The notes under the pieces: model-generated
Told to the model about the DNA's origin: nothing
The model's database searches: none
What the model saw: only the letters and a program-made list of their open reading frames with translations
Part shown: one piece after another, positions 7,971 through 15,758 of the stretch
How the letters are laid out: each line of letters opens with the position of its first letter
How positions within the stretch are numbered: position 1 is the stretch's first letter
Assembly: GCA_902794035.1 (NCBI GenBank)
Contig: CADBFN010000014.1
Span: 1-46,909, forward strand
From: an uncultured bacterium
GTDB taxonomy: Bacteria > Cyanobacteriota > Vampirovibrionia > Gastranaerophilales > Gastranaerophilaceae
DNA: 46,909 bases
Direction of reading: 5' to 3'
Translations under genes and position numbers: made by a program

Positions 7971-8783
7971 ATGGATGATGAAAATTTTGTAAATAATTCA
8001 GGACAGGGTGCAAGTTGTGTTATTCCCGAAGAAGTAAAACGCTTTAACTGGGGCGCATTCTTTTGGGGTTGGATATGGGGTTTATTTAATAAATCATATT
8101 TGACTTTAATAGGTTTGGCAGTTTCTGTCTTGGCATATATTATAGCCTTTGTATTAGGTTTCGTTGCAGGGGTATCAGGTCAAAAAGAAATTGCCGGCTT
8201 AATGTTTTTATTGATTGCATTGACAAATATAATATCTGCAATTGTGGGTTTGGCTTTATCGATTTGGTTTGGTGTAAAAGGTAATGATTGGGCATGGCAA
8301 AATAAAACCTGGAAATCTTTAAAACATTTCCATGATGTACAGCGTATATGGGCAATTGCCGGGTTTGTACTTATCGGATTTGGAGTCGCCGGAATCGTTG
8401 CAGCGATGGTTTTACCTTCATTATTGATGAATACAAATCAGCTAAAAGACAGAACAGCATTGCTTAAGTCTGTATCAATGGTACAACAGGCTTCATTAAT
8501 GGCAGAAGCCATGGATGTAAAATGTGAACTGTCTTCAGAAGGATTAACAAAATGTTTTGGAGATCAGCTTATTGGGAAAGCTGATGGCAGCAGATTTGTA
8601 TTGGCAGACGGGAATATATTAGAATTTAATGGTGACGGAGCATGCTATGATAAGGATAATTGTTATGTAAAAGTTATAGCAGGTAAACTGAATGAAAAAA
8701 TTGGATTATATGTAGAAAAAGGGGTTGTAAAAGTTGATTATAATGATATCAATAATATAACCGAAAAATACAGACGTAAGTAG
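7971..8783 (+). CDS. DUF2628-like membrane protein with a C-terminal pilin-like helix, 270 aa
   Basis: AAGGAGG lies 5 nt before the ATG at 7971, which fixes the start; an in-frame upstream start at 7947 lacks one. Residues about 22-125 match small membrane proteins of the DUF2628 type: RFNWGAFFWGWIWGLFNK, two hydrophobic segments, then KGNDWAWQNKTW. Next comes FGVAGIVAAMVLPSLLM followed by a charged helix and VSMVQQA. This is the pattern of a type IV pilin/pseudopilin N-terminal helix, but it lies mid-protein and lacks the GFTLxE cleavage site. The C-terminus has two cysteine pairs (CELSSEGLTKC, CYDKDNC) like the globular part of minor pilins. It lies 24 nt after the TolC fusion gene and shares its transcript. 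Function unknown. Confidence 0.7.
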   Translation: MDDENFVNNSGQGASCVIPEEVKRFNWGAFFWGWIWGLFNKSYLTLIGLAVSVLAYIIAFVLGFVAGVSGQKEIAGLMFLLIALTNIISAIVGLALSIWFGVKGNDWAWQNKTWKSLKHFHDVQRIWAIAGFVLIGFGVAGIVAAMVLPSLLMNTNQLKDRTALLKSVSMVQQASLMAEAMDVKCELSSEGLTKCFGDQLIGKADGSRFVLADGNILEFNGDGACYDKDNCYVKVIAGKLNEKIGLYVEKGVVKVDYNDINNITEKYRRK

Positions 8784-8794
8784 TACTGAAACTG

Positions 8795-8828
8795 AAAATG
8801 AGCATCTGAGAAAGATGCTCATTTTTTT
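8795..8828. terminator. bidirectional terminator between convergent genes
   Basis: Stem AAAATGAGCATCT / AGATGCTCATTTT (13 bp) with loop GAGAA and T-runs on both strands. It serves the membrane-protein gene on the plus strand and overlaps the mazG stop on the minus strand. Confidence 0.85.
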
Positions 8829-9606
8829 ACTTATTATTTGAATTAATTGCTTTTTTAGCTTGTTTCCATAAATTATCGTATTCTTCAAATGAATAATCAG
8901 TTAAAGGTTTTGTTGCAAGTTCTTCCATTTTCCTAAAACGTTTTTCAAACTTTTTATTTGCTTTTAAAAGAGCCTGTTCCGCATCAATTTTATTCCAGCG
9001 TGCCAGATTAACGGCGGCAAAAAGAATATCGCCGTATTCTTCTTCCATATGATTTTTGTCTTTTTCTTCTTTTGCCTGTTTAAACTCTTCTATTTCAGAG
9101 TAAAAACAATCATATAGAGATTGCTCGTTTGGCCATTCAAATCCTACTTTGACTGCACGTTTTGAAATTTTTTGCGCAAGTACAAGTGCAGGCTGACTTT
9201 TTGAAAGTCCATCCATGGCAGATTTACGTTCAGTTTTTTCCTCTGCTTTTAATTTATCCCAATTTTGCAATACTTCATCTGCATTTTGCACTGTTGCATT
9301 CCCAAATACATGCGGATGGCGGTGGATAAGTTTATCTTTCAGTTCTTTGGCTACGTCATCAATATCAAAATCTCCCCGTTCTGATGCAATTTGTGAGTGT
9401 AAAAGCACTTGCAATAGTACATCTCCAAGTTCTTCTCTTAAGTGAGACATACTATTTTCATCTATCGCATCAACTGCTTCGTATGCTTCTTCAAGCATGT
9501 TCGGGCGTAGAGATTGGTGTGTTTGTTCTCTGTCCCATGGGCATCCGTCAGGAGCTCTGAGCTTTGCGACAACTTGTATTAATTCTTCCAAATTTTTGTA
9601 TTCCAT
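8827..9606 (-). CDS. mazG: nucleoside triphosphate pyrophosphohydrolase MazG
   Basis: Hydrolyses (d)NTPs to the monophosphate and pyrophosphate, clearing non-canonical nucleotides in the cytoplasm. The 259 residues give the full two-domain MazG. The first module has LRAPDGCPWDREQTH, the metal-binding EEAYE and EELGDVLLQ motifs, and RHPHVFG. The second repeats the pattern with EIEEFKQA and EEEYGDILFA. It ends in a Trp/Lys-rich tail typical of the family. It is convergent with the preceding gene and shares a bidirectional terminator with it. It is divergent from the 9706 orphan, with a 99-bp intergenic region holding both promoters. Confidence 0.96.
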   Translation of the reverse strand: MEYKNLEELIQVVAKLRAPDGCPWDREQTHQSLRPNMLEEAYEAVDAIDENSMSHLREELGDVLLQVLLHSQIASERGDFDIDDVAKELKDKLIHRHPHVFGNATVQNADEVLQNWDKLKAEEKTERKSAMDGLSKSQPALVLAQKISKRAVKVGFEWPNEQSLYDCFYSEIEEFKQAKEEKDKNHMEEEYGDILFAAVNLARWNKIDAEQALLKANKKFEKRFRKMEELATKPLTDYSFEEYDNLWKQAKKAINSNNK

Positions 9607-9705
9607 ATCTGTATTTTACCACAAATCATACGGAAGGATGATTTTATATTTGGGCATTATGATAGACTAAGCAGGTGGATATATAGTTAAAAAGAGAGGT
9701 AAAAT

Positions 9706-10230
9706 ATGTCAACAATAGAAAGGATAAATCAATTAAGCCACCGTATTTTTAATACGACGCTAAATGAAAAAAATGTAAGCAGAAGTTCTAATCCTTTTGC
9801 TAATTTCCAAAAAAATGTTTTGAATGCAGATGTATTAGAATTGAGTTCTAAAAAAGATATTAATATATCAGGCGGAATCACGCAGGGTACAAAGAGAATA
9901 TATTCAACTTTTGTCGGTTCTATAAATGATTTTGGCAAAAGATTCTATGAAGGTATTGAATCTATCAAAGAATTCGGTATGAGAATGAAAAACAGCATGG
10001 TTTCAGCTTGGAACAAAGTTTGTGAAATCGGTAATACTGATGTTGTAGAAGGACTTAAAAATGGCTATAATGCTGTGAAAAATGTTTTAACAGCAGATGT
10101 CGGCAAGTTATTCAATACAAGAGAAAAAGAAATTACAAAAATGGCTAAAATGGATCCTCAGACACAGATTAAGCCTATGTTTGCCGAATCATTAAAAGCT
10201 TTAGAAGAAGAACTAGTACAGGCAGCATAA
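9706..10230 (+). CDS. orphan helical protein with N-terminal NPFANFQ motif, 174 aa
   Basis: Not recognised. AGAGAGGT precedes the ATG. The first ~50 residues are polar (Ser/Asn-rich) and contain NPFANFQKN (29-37) followed by LNADVLELS. The rest (about 60-170) is amphipathic and helical with no membrane segment, repeating aromatic/Gly positions (TFVGSINDFGKRFYEGIESIKEFG). The Phe-containing leader resembles those in other orphans of this window. It is separated by 12 bp from the HEAT-like gene 10243-10629 and the two form a bicistron that ends at one terminator. Function unknown. Confidence 0.65.
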   Translation: MSTIERINQLSHRIFNTTLNEKNVSRSSNPFANFQKNVLNADVLELSSKKDINISGGITQGTKRIYSTFVGSINDFGKRFYEGIESIKEFGMRMKNSMVSAWNKVCEIGNTDVVEGLKNGYNAVKNVLTADVGKLFNTREKEITKMAKMDPQTQIKPMFAESLKALEEELVQAA

Positions 10231-10242
10231 GGGAGTGAACAG

Positions 10243-10629
10243 ATGGATACAATTATGAAATCAACTAAAAATTTTAACAGAGTAAGTGATATTATCGATT
10301 CTTTAACTATCAATCCGAACCCTGATTCTGTTGCGGTATTGGAAGAAATTGGTACAAATTCTTCAATTGACGAAGTCAGAGAAATGACTGCACGCGCACT
10401 TGTAAAAAGAAACGAGCCTGCATCTTTGTCTGTAGTAATTTCACATAAAGGAAAAGGAATTAACGACATGTCCACTGTCGTTGCGATGAGTACAATTAAT
10501 TGTTTGTTATCGCTTGAAGATAAAGAGCTTGCAATGAAAGTGTTGGAAGATACTATTTCTGACGAAGGATTTGAAGAAGACGTCAGAGAAAATGCGCGTT
10601 CAGTAAAGGCATTAATGGCATTAAGTTAA
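10243..10629 (+). CDS. small HEAT-repeat-like helical protein, 128 aa
   Basis: Probably alpha-helical scaffold of HEAT/ARM type. The pattern of paired helices (NPDSVAVLEEIGT.., VREMTARALVKR.., ELAMKVLEDTI.., VRENARSVKALMAL) recurs with about 35-residue spacing, each unit containing the Ala/Val/Leu positions and an Asp/Arg-rich turn as in HEAT repeats. There are three to four such units. No catalytic residues, signal peptide or membrane segment. A GGGAGTG ribosome site lies before the ATG, 12 bp after the 9706 orphan, so both are likely co-translated and may interact. Protein-protein interaction role is inference. Confidence 0.55.
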   Translation: MDTIMKSTKNFNRVSDIIDSLTINPNPDSVAVLEEIGTNSSIDEVREMTARALVKRNEPASLSVVISHKGKGINDMSTVVAMSTINCLLSLEDKELAMKVLEDTISDEGFEEDVRENARSVKALMALS

Positions 10630-10660
10630 TAAAGTATTGTTGATATATATTTTAATTTAT

Positions 10661-10692
10661 AGCAGGTTCTGAAATTAGAACCTGTTTTTTTT
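10661..10692 (+). terminator. rho-independent terminator
   Basis: Stem AGCAGGTTCT / AGAACCTGTT (one wobble), loop GAAATT, T-run of eight. It ends the 9706-10629 bicistron. Confidence 0.85.
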
Positions 10693-10718
10693 ATAAATAT
10701 TTATGATAATCTATCAGT

Positions 10719-11249
10719 ATGAACATCACAGGCGGAATTTATAACGGTCAGAAAATCAAAGCTCCAGATGAAAACATTACTCGGCCGACTTTGTCAAAAG
10801 TTCGAATGAGTGTTTTTAATATGTTAGGTTCTCTTATAAAGTTCAACGGAAAAAGTTTTCTTGATATGTATTCAGGCTCAGGAATAATGAGTCTGGAAGC
10901 ATTGTCCAGAGGTTTTGAAAGTTCTTTTGCAATCGAACAGAACAAAAAAGTTTATTCTGTAATAAAATCAAATTTTTTGAAATATGAACAAGCTCACGAT
11001 TTAAAATTATTTTTAGGTGACAGCCTGAAAGTCTGTAAAAATTTGGATAACAATTTTGATGTTATTTATATTGATCCTCCATATTTTAGCGGAATTTATG
11101 AAAAAAGTCTTGATGCAATTAAAGACATTGCGAACGATATTGTAATTTTGGAACACGTTACAGAAATCGATATCCCGCAATGTTTTGAATTGATAAAACA
11201 AAAAAAATACGGAGATAAATACATTACCTTGCTGCGTAAATTAATTTGA
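10719..11249 (+). CDS. rsmD: 16S rRNA (guanine966-N2)-methyltransferase RsmD
   Basis: Methylates G966 (E. coli numbering) of 16S rRNA using S-adenosylmethionine, during small-subunit assembly. The 176 residues fit the family. Signatures in order: N-terminal ITGGIYNGQKI, the RPT..KVR RNA/substrate segment, the SAM-binding FLDMYSGSG (47-55), the acidic loop AIEQN, and catalytic IDPPY. No Shine-Dalgarno is visible. TATGAT ends 11 nt before the ATG, the same spacing as in nadD, so the leader may be only about 5 nt. The gene's last 9 bp overlap the end of the convergent small gene 11241-11444. Confidence 0.93.
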   Translation: MNITGGIYNGQKIKAPDENITRPTLSKVRMSVFNMLGSLIKFNGKSFLDMYSGSGIMSLEALSRGFESSFAIEQNKKVYSVIKSNFLKYEQAHDLKLFLGDSLKVCKNLDNNFDVIYIDPPYFSGIYEKSLDAIKDIANDIVILEHVTEIDIPQCFELIKQKKYGDKYITLLRKLI

Positions 11250-11444
11250 TACAGATATTAATTTACGGCATTTTTCGATTTCGTGAAATGAAATGTTGAT
11301 GTTTTTGTTTGCCATAGAGACTAATGTTCCTGCTTTTGCATCACTTTCGCAAAAATCTTCTAAAATTTCCAGCAAATAAATTGTTTCAAGTAATTTTTCC
11401 GATATTATTTTGCTGCGTTCTTCCAAATTTTTAATTTTTTTCAT
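11241..11444 (-). CDS. small helical orphan protein, 67 aa
   Basis: The start is the ATG of MKKIKNLEERSK because AAGGAG sits 7 nt upstream; the longer in-frame version to 11483 has no ribosome site. The product is entirely helical and charged with a Glu/Lys/Ile pattern (EERSKIISEKLLETIYLLEILEDF) and two Cys. It overlaps the convergent rsmD by 9 bp. Its upstream side faces the 51-bp palindrome and the first ribbon-helix-helix gene, so that regulator could control it. Function not recognised; it could be a partner of the RHH protein (antitoxin/toxin-like size), but no toxin motif is visible. Confidence 0.55.
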   Translation of the reverse strand: MKKIKNLEERSKIISEKLLETIYLLEILEDFCESDAKAGTLVSMANKNINISFHEIEKCRKLISVSN

Positions 11445-11503
11445 TGTATTTCTCCTTATTAAAATAATAACGGTTATTTGCAATGTCGGCTAAGTAAAGC
11501 CAA

Positions 11504-11554
11504 CTATTTTATTATATTTAATTCTACAAAGTAGAATTAAATATAATAAAATAG
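11504..11554. promoter_or_regulatory. 51-bp near-perfect palindrome, probable RHH operator
   Basis: Two perfect 24-bp arms (11504-11527 and 11531-11554) around AAA. The core is ATTCTAC AAA GTAGAAT. It lies between the divergent 67-aa gene and the first ribbon-helix-helix gene. There is no T-run beyond it, so it is more operator-like than terminator-like. A shortened version stands before the second RHH copy. Confidence 0.6.
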
Positions 11555-11773
11555 AATTGAATTGTCAAATAATATATAATAAAATTTAACAAAATGTAAT
11601 TTTATTATAAAAAGGTATAACTTATGAGTGAAGAAAAAAAGAGATTAACATTACTTATTGATAATGATATTTTTGAGAAATTTAAGAAATTGGCGCAGGA
11701 ACAAAACCGTACCGCAGGGAATTTAGGTACAAAGCTTATCATTGATTATGTAAAAGAAAATTTTAAAAATTAA
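11529..11773 (+). repeat. tandem duplication, unit 1 (245 bp)
   Basis: This segment and 11924-12168 are the same length and near-identical, 395 bp apart. Each unit holds the right arm of the palindrome, an AT-rich leader and a 49-codon RHH gene, ending at the stop codon. Confidence 0.85.
11624..11773 (+). CDS. ribbon-helix-helix (Arc/CopG-like) DNA-binding protein, copy 1
   Basis: A 49-residue protein. KRLTLLIDNDIF gives the N-terminal beta strand, FEKFKKLAQEQ helix 1, and NRTAGNLGTKLIIDYVKEN the turn and helix 2, the size and order of a minimal ribbon-helix-helix dimer. Such proteins usually repress their own promoter or copy-control genes. A 51-bp palindrome ends 70 nt upstream. The second copy (12019-12168) differs by only a few conservative residues (I/V, F/Y, N/D). 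The DNA is more AT-rich than the neighbouring housekeeping genes, which suggests acquisition. The strand and start rest on the conserved frame in both copies; AAAAGG is a weak ribosome site. Confidence 0.75.
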   Translation: MSEEKKRLTLLIDNDIFEKFKKLAQEQNRTAGNLGTKLIIDYVKENFKN

Positions 11774-11923
11774 TTTATAAATTAAAAATCTATCTATTTG
11801 TGTGCCATTATTCTTTTCTGGATTTTTTGAAATAATTATATTTTGTTGCATTTTGTTTAACTTTCTTATTTTGTCTATATTTAAATTTTTAAATAAAACA
11901 AAAATATTCTACTTTGTATTACT
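11774..11923. other. AT-rich spacer between the duplicated RHH units
   Basis: 150 bp, very AT-rich, T-rich on the plus strand. A 60-codon frame crosses it but has no ribosome site and runs into the second palindrome, so I do not call a gene. Confidence 0.6.
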
Positions 11924-11932
11924 AAGTAGAAT
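11906..11932. promoter_or_regulatory. second, degenerate palindrome before RHH copy 2
   Basis: ATTCTACTT (11906-11914) and AAGTAGAAT (11924-11932) with a 9-bp spacer. The core matches the 51-bp palindrome upstream, but the left outer arm has been lost or replaced. Confidence 0.55.
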
Positions 11933-12168
11933 TAAATATAACAAAATAGAATTGAATTGTCAAATCAAATATAATAAAATTTAATAAAATGTAATTAAGT
12001 TATAAAAAGGTATAAGTTATGAGTGAAGAAAAAAAGAGATTAACATTACTTATTGATAATGATATTTTTGAGAAATTTAAAAAATTAGCACAGGAACAAA
12101 ACCGTACCGCAGGGAATTTAGGTACAAAATTAGTTATAGACTATGTAAAAGAAAATTATAAAGATTAG
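11924..12168 (+). repeat. tandem duplication, unit 2 (245 bp)
   Basis: Same length as 11529-11773 and near-identical; a few substitutions, mostly in the leader and the 3' end of the gene. Confidence 0.85.
12019..12168 (+). CDS. ribbon-helix-helix DNA-binding protein, copy 2
   Basis: 49 residues, same frame and leader as copy 1. It retains the strand, helix 1 and helix 2 pattern. Differences are confined to the C-terminal part (LVIDYVKENYKD against LIIDYVKENFKN). Both copies are intact, with no stop or frameshift, so both may be expressed and could heterodimerise. It is separated from dprA by a REP-like element and a hairpin. Confidence 0.75.
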   Translation: MSEEKKRLTLLIDNDIFEKFKKLAQEQNRTAGNLGTKLVIDYVKENYKD

Positions 12169-12180
12169 TATAGGAATGTT

Positions 12181-12226
12181 ATTCTGAGTAATTTGAGTGA
12201 GATTCTTCGCTTCGCTCAGAATGACG
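12181..12226. repeat. REP-like intergenic palindrome
   Basis: ATTCTGAG (12181-12188) and CTCAGAAT (12214-12221) flank an internal GATTCTTCGCTTCGCTCAGA segment. Read on the minus strand this is the GTCATTCTGAGCGAAGCGAA type element I recall as dispersed in several bacterial genomes. Confidence 0.55.
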
Positions 12227-12234
12227 TAATGTAG

Positions 12235-12254
12235 GTCAGCATTACCACGCTGAC
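12235..12254 (+). promoter_or_regulatory. hairpin abutting the dprA ribosome site
   Basis: GTCAGC / GCTGAC stem with loop ATTACCAC; AGGT follows the stem directly, 7 nt before the dprA ATG. It could influence translation, but no ligand or factor is suggested. Confidence 0.35.
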
Positions 12255-12265
12255 AGGTAAAAATT

Positions 12266-13351
12266 ATGAATTACAAATATTGGATTGCATTTTCATCAAT
12301 AGAACAAATTGACAGTCGGTTTATAAAGAGGCTGTATGATTATTTTGGCGATATCGAAAAAGCTTTTAATTCTGAAGCAAAAGAGCTTGAAAATATTGAC
12401 GGATTATCTGTTAAACAGGCACAAAATTTCATCAAACTGAGAGATAAAGTTGATATTGATAAGGTTTTTGCAAATGTTGAGTCAAAAGGGATAAATTTTC
12501 TCACGCTTGAAGATGAAAATTATCCAAAAATGCTCAAAAATATAGAAAATCCACCAGCTGTATTGTACTACAAAGGAAAACTTTTTGACTGCAATCTTGA
12601 CAAAACTTTAGCGGTTGTAGGTTCAAGAAAGGCGAGTACAAATTCGAGAAATAATTTAAGGAAAATAATAGCCGGGTTAGGGAATACTGATATTTGTATT
12701 GTATCAGGTTTGGCTTCAGGGATTGACACTGTTGCTCACACATCAGCCATTGAGAATAATTTAAAAACTATCGGAGTTATTGCAAGCGGTTTTGATTATG
12801 TTTATCCGACACAAAATAAAACTCTTTATGAAAATATCGAAAATGGCTACGGGGCAGTTGTAACCGAATATTATCCAAATTTTGAACCGATAAAATTCAG
12901 ATTCCCGCAGAGAAACAGAATTGTATCAGGACTAAGTTACGGCACATTGGTTGCAGAAGCAGGTATTCAAAGCGGGGCATTAATTACCGCAAATCTCACA
13001 TTGGAACAGGGCAGAGAGTTGATGTGTATTCCGGGAGAAATTTCAAATCCTAATACTCAAGGGATTTATAAACTGCTCAAAAACGGTGCAACTATGGTGA
13101 CTGAAAGTTCTGATATTCTTGATGCTTTGGGATGGGAAGTAAAAAAAGAAGAGCAGACACAATTGACTCTGCCGACTTTGACACCTGATGAAGAAAAAAT
13201 TTATGAATATGTCAAAATAGAGGAACGAGGAGTGGATGAATTGCTTTCTTTGACCGGTTTAAATTTTGATAATTTGCTTATGAACTTGACAACCATGGAA
13301 CTAAAAGGGATAATAAAACAGGTAGGCGGGGATAGATATAAAGCGTTTTAA
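12266..13351 (+). CDS. dprA: DNA-processing protein DprA (Smf)
   Basis: Binds incoming single-stranded DNA and loads RecA during natural transformation; also maintains DNA in non-competent species. The 361 residues show the family order. First comes an N-terminal helix-hairpin-helix-like part (IEQIDSRF to about 70). The Rossmann-like DprA core follows, with VVGSRKAS, IVSGLASGIDTVAH, FPQRNRIVSGLS, VAEAGIQSGALITA and IPGEISNPNTQG. Last is a C-terminal winged-helix domain (about 300-361). The gene is 54 bp upstream of topA with an intercistronic hairpin between, so the pair is probably an operon, a common arrangement. The upstream REP-like element and hairpin separate it from the RHH duplication. 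Confidence 0.95.
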   Translation: MNYKYWIAFSSIEQIDSRFIKRLYDYFGDIEKAFNSEAKELENIDGLSVKQAQNFIKLRDKVDIDKVFANVESKGINFLTLEDENYPKMLKNIENPPAVLYYKGKLFDCNLDKTLAVVGSRKASTNSRNNLRKIIAGLGNTDICIVSGLASGIDTVAHTSAIENNLKTIGVIASGFDYVYPTQNKTLYENIENGYGAVVTEYYPNFEPIKFRFPQRNRIVSGLSYGTLVAEAGIQSGALITANLTLEQGRELMCIPGEISNPNTQGIYKLLKNGATMVTESSDILDALGWEVKKEEQTQLTLPTLTPDEEKIYEYVKIEERGVDELLSLTGLNFDNLLMNLTTMELKGIIKQVGGDRYKAF

Positions 13352-13356
13352 ATAAG

Positions 13357-13375
13357 TCCTCTCTCGGCGAGGGGA
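13357..13375 (+). repeat. intercistronic hairpin between dprA and topA
   Basis: TCCTCTC / GAGGGGA stem (one wobble) with loop TCGGC and no T-run. It may be a small repeat or an mRNA stabiliser rather than a terminator. Confidence 0.4.
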
Positions 13376-13405
13376 TATGAAGAATAATTTTTTATAAGGA
13401 ATACA

Positions 13406-15691
13406 ATGGCAGCACAGGAAAAATCATTAGTAATAGTCGAGTCACCGGCTAAATCAAAAACAATTAAAAAGATATTAGGCGACAGTTTCCAGATTGAGGC
13501 AAGTTACGGGCATGTCCGCAATTTGCCGACAAAAGATTCTGCAACTGAAAATTTGGGTTTTGATGTAAATAATAATTTTGAAATGAAATTTGAGATTATA
13601 CCCGGCAAACAGCAGGTTGTCCGTAAACTCAATGATTTGGCAAAAAAAGCAGGCAAAATATACCTCGCATCCGACCCCGATCGTGAAGGAGAAGCTATTG
13701 CATGGCATGTTCGTCAGATTTTGAAAGTGCCTGATGAAAAAATTTACCGTATTGTGTTTAATGAAATCACCCCGAAAGCAGTTAAACATTCCGTTGAAAA
13801 TCCTCGTTCAATCGATATGGATATGGTTAAAGCACAACAGACAAGACAAATTTTAGACAAACTTGTGGGTTATAAATTATCCCCTGTTTTGTGGAAAGAA
13901 ATGGGCAACCGTAAACTTTCGGCAGGTCGTGTTCAATCTGTTGCTCTCAGAATGATTTGCGAAAGAGAAGAAGAAATTGAAGCATTCAAACCTCAGGAAT
14001 ACTGGTCAATTCATGCAAATCTTGAGAAAGAAGGAAAGCAGTTTGAAGCAGAACTTTCAAAAATAAAAGGTAAATCTGTTGAAAAAACAATTAAAAATCA
14101 GGAAGAAGCACAAAAAATCGTTGATTATTTAACAAATCCTTCAACTCAGTATGAAGTTTCAAAAGTTACCAAAAAGACAATAAAAAGAAAACCGACCGCA
14201 CCGTTTATAACTTCAACAATGCAGCGTGCGGCCAGTTCAAAACTCGGTTTCGGGGTTTCAAAAACCATGCAGGTTGCGCAAAAACTGTATGAAGGTGTTG
14301 AAATTGACGGCGCACCTGTCGGTTTGATTACTTATATGAGAACCGACTCTGTCCGTGTATCAGATGATGCGCAAAATATGGCACATGACTTCATTTTGCA
14401 AAACTACGGTGAAAAATATTACCCTAAAGAAGCCAATGTTTATGCAAAAGGCAAACAAAATGTTCAGGATGCACACGAAGCAATTCGCCCTGCATATCCT
14501 GAAAGGACACCTGACAGCATTAAAAAATACCTTGATAATGACCAATACAAACTTTATAAATTAATTTGGGAAAAATTTATGTCCTCGCAAATGGCACCTG
14601 CCGAAATTGCAAATAAATCAATAGAAATTGATGCTGGTGATTACACGCTTAAAGCAGGTACAAGCAAAGTCATGTTTGACGGATTTTTAACACTTTACAA
14701 TGATGACGAGGAAGAAGAAGGTAAAGATGCGGATGCAAAAATTCCTGATTTAGATAAAGGCGACAAGGTTGTATGCAGAAAAGTTGAGCCAAAACAACAC
14801 TTCACTCAGCCGCCGCCAAGATACAACGAAGCATCATTAGTAAAAGCATTAGAAGAATACGGAATCGGTCGTCCTTCGACTTATGCAACGATTATTACCG
14901 TAATTCAGACAAGAAAATATGTTGAAAAGAAAAACAAAGCCCTTTTCCCGACACTTTTAGGTCGTGCGGTTTCAAAACAGTTAGTTGCCGAATTTTCAGA
15001 TATTATGGATTATAAATTTACTGCCGGCATGGAAGCAAAATTAGACGAAATTGCAGATAAAAAAGTAGATTGGGTCAAGGTTTTAAAAGATTTTTATACT
15101 CCGTTTATGGAAGAGGTTAATAAGGTAATGCAAACGGCGCAAAGGGTAACTGTTTCAAGTAATGTCAAATGCCCGAATTGCGGTAAACCAATGGTTTTGC
15201 GCTCAAGCAAAACCGGTTCGCAATTTTTGGGTTGCAGCGGTTATCCTGAATGTAAAACTGCAATGTCATTAAATGTTTTGCAGGAATTAGAAAACGATAC
15301 TGACGAAAACGGCGAAGAAAAACCGCAGGAAATTTGTGAAGAAAAATGCGAAAAATGCGGTTCTGATATGGTCTTTAAAATCGGACCTTATGGGAAATAT
15401 CTTGAATGTACTTCCCCTGATTGCGGTTATCGTAAGCCTTATCGCAAATCAACAGGTGTAACCTGTCCAAAATGCGGAAAAGGAACAATAGTTGAACGTA
15501 AATCAAAACGTGGAACGGTATTTTACGGATGTGATAAATACCCTGATTGTAATTTTGTATTGTGGAATGAACCGACAGGTGAAAAGTGTCCTCAATGCGG
15601 GGAACTTTTGGTCAAGAAAACCCTCAAAAGCGGGGAAGTTATAACCTGTTCAAGTATAAAATGCGGATATAAAAAAGAAGATCAAGAGTAA
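13406..15691 (+). CDS. topA: DNA topoisomerase I (type IA)
   Basis: Relaxes negatively supercoiled DNA by transient single-strand cleavage. 761 residues with all parts of the bacterial enzyme. The toprim domain starts at LVIVESPAKSKTIK (8-21) and continues with YLASDPDREGEAIAWH. The catalytic tyrosine is Y310 in LITYMRTDS. Domain motifs YEGVEIDG, DAHEAIRP and EYGIGRPSTYATI are present. The C-terminus has four zinc-ribbon units, each with two Cys pairs (CPNCG.., CEKCG.., CPKCG.., CPQCG..), which bind DNA and RNA polymerase in characterised enzymes. It follows dprA in an apparent operon. No truncation. Confidence 0.97.
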   Translation: MAAQEKSLVIVESPAKSKTIKKILGDSFQIEASYGHVRNLPTKDSATENLGFDVNNNFEMKFEIIPGKQQVVRKLNDLAKKAGKIYLASDPDREGEAIAWHVRQILKVPDEKIYRIVFNEITPKAVKHSVENPRSIDMDMVKAQQTRQILDKLVGYKLSPVLWKEMGNRKLSAGRVQSVALRMICEREEEIEAFKPQEYWSIHANLEKEGKQFEAELSKIKGKSVEKTIKNQEEAQKIVDYLTNPSTQYEVSKVTKKTIKRKPTAPFITSTMQRAASSKLGFGVSKTMQVAQKLYEGVEIDGAPVGLITYMRTDSVRVSDDAQNMAHDFILQNYGEKYYPKEANVYAKGKQNVQDAHEAIRPAYPERTPDSIKKYLDNDQYKLYKLIWEKFMSSQMAPAEIANKSIEIDAGDYTLKAGTSKVMFDGFLTLYNDDEEEEGKDADAKIPDLDKGDKVVCRKVEPKQHFTQPPPRYNEASLVKALEEYGIGRPSTYATIITVIQTRKYVEKKNKALFPTLLGRAVSKQLVAEFSDIMDYKFTAGMEAKLDEIADKKVDWVKVLKDFYTPFMEEVNKVMQTAQRVTVSSNVKCPNCGKPMVLRSSKTGSQFLGCSGYPECKTAMSLNVLQELENDTDENGEEKPQEICEEKCEKCGSDMVFKIGPYGKYLECTSPDCGYRKPYRKSTGVTCPKCGKGTIVERKSKRGTVFYGCDKYPDCNFVLWNEPTGEKCPQCGELLVKKTLKSGEVITCSSIKCGYKKEDQE

Positions 15692-15758
15692 TATCTACTG
15701 CTTTTTTATTTATTTCTGTGCTTATTCCGCCCTTAGGCTGCTATATAATTATACAAAG

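Noticed and set aside
11504-11554. 51-bp palindrome as a terminator
   Set aside because: No T-run follows either arm and it lies between divergent starts, so an operator is more likely.
11802-11984. 60-codon frame between the RHH copies
   Set aside because: Low-complexity Phe/Ile product with no ribosome site, and it crosses the second palindrome; noise from AT-rich DNA.
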